A DNA stretch of 9,566 bases from an uncultured Flavihumibacter sp. (lineage in GTDB: Bacteria; Bacteroidota; Bacteroidia; Chitinophagales; Chitinophagaceae): positions 1 through 9,566 of the forward strand of contig CAMLPA010000101.1 of the NCBI GenBank assembly GCA_946481605.1. Reading direction: 5' to 3'. Below, piece after piece: positions 6,676 to 9,566 of the stretch. The notes beneath the pieces are model-generated. The model had not been told where the DNA came from. It saw only the letters and a list, made by a program, of their open reading frames with translations, and searched no databases. How positions within the stretch are numbered: the first letter of the stretch is position 1; the number at the start of each line of letters is the position of its first letter. Both the position numbers and the translations under genes were made by a program.

Positions 6676-6704
6676 AAAATGACGTAGCGACACAATGTCA
6701 TTTT
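6676..6704. repeat. Inverted repeat AAAATGAC...GTCATTTT
   Basis: Two perfect 8-nt arms (6676-6683 and 6697-6704) are separated by 13 nt. An inner GACA/TGTC pair lies at 6689-6692 and 6696-6699. There is no T-run after it that would make it a clear terminator. It may be a regulator-binding site or a weak RNA hairpin. Confidence 0.4.
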
Positions 6705-6828
6705 CACCGAAAAATCAACCGCCATATTTGCCACTGCCTAATTTCTAATATGTTTATTATTTAAAATCAAATAGTTGAAAAATTTTATTGCGCATTTTCG
6801 TTCAAAAGTTATTCACACCGCCAAAAAA

Positions 6829-6836
6829 TAATTTTG
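6829..6836 (+). promoter_or_regulatory. Candidate -7 element upstream of radA
   Basis: TAATTTTG matches the Bacteroidota TAnnTTTG element exactly and would start transcription near 6843. A good -33 TTTG is not visible at the right spacing. A second exact match, TACATTTG (6919-6926), overlaps the T-tract of the hairpin at 6892-6919 and would leave a leader of only about 10 nt before radA. Confidence 0.35.
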
Positions 6837-6891
6837 TTATGTAGGCTGAATTTGTAATTTAGTGCAAGAATTTAATGGGTTAGTAAGTAAC

Positions 6892-6919
6892 AAGGGTCGG
6901 TAGAAATACCGGCCCTTTT
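6892..6919 (+). terminator. Terminator-like hairpin immediately upstream of radA
   Basis: Bases 6892-6902 pair with 6907-6917 in an 11-bp stem (one G-U wobble) closed by a GAAA tetraloop, and TTTT follows at 6916-6919. It ends 22 nt before the radA ATG with no coding gene upstream on the plus strand, so it could end a short RNA or act as an attenuator for radA. Confidence 0.6.
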
Positions 6920-6941
6920 ACATTTGTGAAAACGGCAGGTT

Positions 6942-8315
6942 ATGAGCAAATTGAAAACGGCATTTTTTTGTCAGCACTGTGGATATGAAAGCCCCAAGTG
7001 GTTAGGAAAATGTCCATCCTGCCAGCAATGGAATAGTTTTGTTGAAGAGAACATCCGAAAGAAAGATGACAAGGATGTTTTCAGTTGGAAAGAAGACACC
7101 AACGAAAAAAGAAAAACAGTTACCGTTGCGCTGCACGATGTTAAAGTAAAAGAAGAGCAACGCATTCAAACGGAAGATCCCGAACTGAACCGCGTAATGG
7201 GTGGAGGAATTGTTCCGGGCAGTATTATTCTTGTTGCAGGTGAACCCGGTATTGGGAAATCAACACTGTTTCTTCAAACGGGTTTACGTTTAAAAAATAT
7301 CCGCACACTTTATGTAAGCGGAGAAGAAAGCGAGCAACAGATCAAGATGCGCGCCGATCGTATTCAGGTAACCAACGATTCTGTATTCCTCCTCACAGAA
7401 ACAGATACACAAACAATATTCCAGGAAATCAGGAAACTGAAACCGGAAGTCGTGATCGTTGACTCCATTCAAACTTTACAATCACCACTTATTGAATCTT
7501 CGCCCGGGAGCGTATCGCAAATACGGGAATGCGCCGCGTTGTTTCAACGTTTCGCTAAAGAGTCCGGGATTCCTGTATTCCTCATTGGCCATATTACAAA
7601 AGACGGAAGTATCGCAGGACCCAAGATACTGGAACACATGGTGGATACCGTGTTACAGTTTGAAGGCGACAGGCACTATGCTTACAGGATATTGCGCACG
7701 TTGAAAAACAGGTTCGGCAGTACGGCGGAACTTGGTATTTATGAAATGAACTCGAAGGGCATGCTACCCGTACTCAATCCCAGCGATATTCTTATTACAC
7801 AAAAAGAAGAAGCGCTGAGTGGTACCGCCATCGCCGCAACCATTGAAGGGATGCGCCCTTTATTAATCGAAGTGCAGGCTTTGGTTACGCAATCTGTGTA
7901 TGGTACCCCGCAACGCACGGTCAGCGGATATGATCTCAGGAGATTACAGTTGTTGCTTGCCGTACTGGAGAAAAGAGGCGGCTTTCATTTCGGAATGAAG
8001 GATGTATTCCTGAACCTTGCTGGCGGATTAAAAGTTGAAGATCCCAGCATCGACCTCGCCGTAATGGCCGCATTACTTTCTTCTTATGAAGATGTTCCGC
8101 TGCCACCCGTGATCTGTTTCGCCGGAGAAGTTGGACTCAGTGGTGAGATCAGGGCCGTGAACAGAATTGAACAACGCATCGCCGAAGCCGAAAAAATGGG
8201 CTTCGAAAAAATAATCGTTTCCAAATACAATCAGAAAGGACTGGGCAAACAATCCTTTAATATAGAAGTGGTGCCCATGGGCAGGATTGAAGAACTGTAC
8301 AGCTATCTTTTTTAA
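6942..8315 (+). CDS. radA: DNA repair and branch-migration ATPase RadA (Sms)
   Basis: The protein has 457 residues, the normal length. The N-terminal zinc finger has Cys 10, 13, 24 and 27 (CQHCG...CPSC). A RecA-like ATPase core carries Walker A GEPGIGKST (100-108), GEES at 127-130, Walker B VVIVDSIQTL (170-179, Asp174) and the RadA-specific KNRFG motif (255-259). The C-terminal part (about 285-457) is the Lon-protease-like domain, with DLAVMAALLS and GEVGLSGEIR (395-404); in RadA it serves as a DNA-binding scaffold rather than a protease. RadA is a DnaB-like helicase that extends D-loops and processes recombination intermediates with RecA. comF follows after 98 nt. The start MSKLKTAFFCQHCG is the family's usual one. 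All motifs are intact. Confidence 0.97.
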   Translation: MSKLKTAFFCQHCGYESPKWLGKCPSCQQWNSFVEENIRKKDDKDVFSWKEDTNEKRKTVTVALHDVKVKEEQRIQTEDPELNRVMGGGIVPGSIILVAGEPGIGKSTLFLQTGLRLKNIRTLYVSGEESEQQIKMRADRIQVTNDSVFLLTETDTQTIFQEIRKLKPEVVIVDSIQTLQSPLIESSPGSVSQIRECAALFQRFAKESGIPVFLIGHITKDGSIAGPKILEHMVDTVLQFEGDRHYAYRILRTLKNRFGSTAELGIYEMNSKGMLPVLNPSDILITQKEEALSGTAIAATIEGMRPLLIEVQALVTQSVYGTPQRTVSGYDLRRLQLLLAVLEKRGGFHFGMKDVFLNLAGGLKVEDPSIDLAVMAALLSSYEDVPLPPVICFAGEVGLSGEIRAVNRIEQRIAEAEKMGFEKIIVSKYNQKGLGKQSFNIEVVPMGRIEELYSYLF

Positions 8316-8413
8316 TGCTACGTGTTTTACATGCGGCTCTATCCGTTTAAATACGGTACCCTGTTGAGGGAAACACGGTTTTTAGGATAAAATGATTGGC
8401 TGAACTTGCACCA

Positions 8414-9127
8414 ATGAAAAGAACGTTGAATGATTGGTGTGAAGGATTGATGCAGTTGTTTTTCCCGGTTCAGTGTCTGGGATGCGGCAATGATATTGTA
8501 CAGGCTGAAAATTATTTCTGCCTGCTGTGCAGGAGCAAGTGGCCGTTTACAAAATTTGAGCAGTGGGAAGAAAATCCGGTGGAGAAGATATTCCGAGGAA
8601 GAGTTGACGTTCATCATGCGATGGCTTGTTGTTTCTTTAATAAAGGCGCCGGCATTCAGCAACTGCTGCACTTATTAAAGTATAAGAACGAAAGAATGGC
8701 GGCCGGGTTCATGGGCAGGATGATGGGAAAAGTATTAAGTGATGCGCCACTGTATAAGGAGATCAACCTTATCGCGCCGGTGCCTATGTTCCCGCGCAAA
8801 GAGCGGGCAAGAGGGTACAACCAGGCCGCACTGTTAGGAAAAGCGATCGCCGAAACTTGGCCCGGAAAGGAATTCGATGCACACCTGTTGGTCAAACGCA
8901 GCCAGACGGATAGCCAAACCAGGAAATCCCGTCTTGAAAGATGGATAAACATGAAAAGCAGGTTCACCTTGCGCGACCCGGAACAGGTTAGAAACAAACA
9001 TATCCTCCTCGTAGATGATGTGATCACCACCGGCGCCACACTTGAATCCTGCGTTCATGCGTTATACGAAGGAAAACCTGCATCGGTGAGCATTGCTGCA
9101 TACGCATGGGCCGCAACAGTGCTGTAG
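8414..9127 (+). CDS. comF: ComF-family phosphoribosyltransferase-like protein
   Basis: I chose ATG 8414, giving 237 residues (MKRTLNDWCEGLMQLFFP). The same frame could start at TTG 8396, adding six residues without family support. A four-cysteine zinc finger, CLGCG...CLLC (Cys 21, 24, 36, 39), is typical of ComF. LLHLLKYKN (84-92) and PVPMFPRKERARGYNQA (112-128) are family-conserved. The PRPP-binding loop ILLVDDVITTGAT (197-209) has the paired aspartates and TTGAT of type I phosphoribosyltransferases. ComF is needed for DNA uptake in naturally competent bacteria and interacts with transformation helicases, but homologues are widespread in species not known to be competent. The 98-nt gap after radA shows no terminator, so the two genes, and probably the lipoprotein 32 nt downstream, may be cotranscribed. 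Confidence 0.93.
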   Translation: MKRTLNDWCEGLMQLFFPVQCLGCGNDIVQAENYFCLLCRSKWPFTKFEQWEENPVEKIFRGRVDVHHAMACCFFNKGAGIQQLLHLLKYKNERMAAGFMGRMMGKVLSDAPLYKEINLIAPVPMFPRKERARGYNQAALLGKAIAETWPGKEFDAHLLVKRSQTDSQTRKSRLERWINMKSRFTLRDPEQVRNKHILLVDDVITTGATLESCVHALYEGKPASVSIAAYAWAATVL

Positions 9128-9159
9128 GTAAGAAAATGAATTACATTTACGACTGAATA

Positions 9160-9566
9160 ATGAAAAAATTACTGATCATATTAATAGCCTCACTACCTGT
9201 TTTGTTGTCGTGCAACAAAGACACATTCATAACAGGTAAAGAGGCAAGATTGGGCGTTTCAGTGGATAGTTTACTTTTCGACACCGTTTTCACAACAACA
9301 GGATCGGTTACCAAAGTGTTCAAGCTGTTCAACAACAACGATCAGAAATTACGGTTAAGCGAAGTAACGCTGGCTGGAGGAACCAACTCGCCATTCAGGA
9401 TAAATATTGATGGAATGGCGACACATACTGCACGCGACATCGAGTTGGAGGCCAACGATAGCATGTACGTGTTCGTAAACGTTTCTATCAATGCTAATGG
9501 CAACAACCAGCCGTTCGTCCTTTCCGACAGCATAAAGATCACCTTCAATGGCAACGAAACCTTCGT
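9160..9566 (+). CDS. Lipoprotein of unknown function, 3' end missing
   Basis: ATG 9160 opens a frame that runs uninterrupted to the window edge (135 codons visible). MKKLLIILIASLPVLLSC has a basic n-region, a hydrophobic core and a lipobox LLSC with Cys18, so signal peptidase II processing and lipid anchoring are expected. The residues after the Cys (NKDTF) show no strong surface-export signal that I can assign. The mature part has beta-rich segments: SVDSLLFDTVFTTTGSVTK (34-52), then FKLFNNNDQKLRLSEVTLAGG and FRINIDG. This resembles conserved Bacteroidota lipoproteins with an Ig-like or beta-sandwich N-terminal domain, but I cannot name a family. It starts 32 nt after comF on the same strand. 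Confidence 0.85.
   Translation, partial: MKKLLIILIASLPVLLSCNKDTFITGKEARLGVSVDSLLFDTVFTTTGSVTKVFKLFNNNDQKLRLSEVTLAGGTNSPFRINIDGMATHTARDIELEANDSMYVFVNVSINANGNNQPFVLSDSIKITFNGNETF

Larger units (their letters stand above)
6578..6941. other. AT-rich intergenic region between the metallopeptidase and radA
   Basis: This 364-nt divergent gap holds no convincing ORF. It contains a perfect palindrome, TATCAAATTGATA (6608-6620), 30 nt before the metallopeptidase start; an inverted repeat, AAAATGAC/GTCATTTT (6676-6683 and 6697-6704); a very AT-rich stretch (about 6725-6860); a TTATTCACA 9-mer matching the DnaA-box consensus (6809-6817); a promoter-like TAATTTTG (6829-6836); and a terminator-like hairpin just before radA. 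The metallopeptidase promoter should lie on the minus strand near 6600-6640, but I see no exact TAnnTTTG there. Confidence 0.6.

Noticed and set aside
8343..8380. Small stems (CCGT/ACGG, CCCT/AGGG) in the radA-comF gap
   Set aside because: The stems are only 4 bp with no adjacent T-run in the right place; they do not support a terminator or riboswitch.

Overview
The window looks like ordinary chromosomal sequence from a Bacteroidota bacterium, most likely a Chitinophagaceae-type member of the Chitinophagales. The reasons are: a gliding-motility GldE homologue beside ssb and mutY, a gene order I recall as common in this phylum; near absence of Shine-Dalgarno sequences before start codons; AT-rich intergenic DNA with TAnnTTTG-like promoter elements; a 30-residue COX24/mS38-type basic protein next to an RNase E/G gene; and a Bacteroidota-style lipoprotein at the right edge. 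The species is not determinable from the sequence alone. I see no mobile element, CRISPR array, tRNA or rRNA.

Left block, minus strand (1-2431): mutY (A/G-specific adenine glycosylase), then ssb (single-stranded DNA-binding protein), then gldE (membrane CNNM/CBS protein, cut by the left edge). Spacings of 65 and 54 nt suggest one operon reading leftward. Central block, plus strand (2593-5647): an HU-family DNA-binding protein, an exported TPR protein with a histidine-rich mature N-terminus, a 30-residue ribosomal-type basic protein followed by a hairpin, then an RNase E/G-family ribonuclease with a strong terminator at 5705-5750. The two blocks diverge from the 161-nt gap at 2432-2592.

Right block: a membrane zinc metallopeptidase (YugP type, minus, 5888-6577) converges on the RNase gene. 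A 364-nt AT-rich intergenic region (6578-6941) separates it from the divergent plus-strand run radA, comF and an unidentified lipoprotein that leaves the window. That region is the least explained part. It contains two inverted repeats, a promoter-like element and a perfect terminator-like hairpin only about 20 nt before radA, so it may encode a short leader RNA or small RNA.

Functionally the window is mostly information processing: base-excision repair (MutY), replication and recombination (SSB, RadA), nucleoid structure (HU), translation (small basic protein) and RNA decay (RNase G). Gliding/secretion (GldE), envelope proteolysis and DNA-uptake-type (ComF) functions are added to this. I find no clearly new multi-gene system. 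The better leads are the tiny ribosomal-type gene, the pre-radA hairpin, and an inverted intergenic repeat flanking the RNase terminator.
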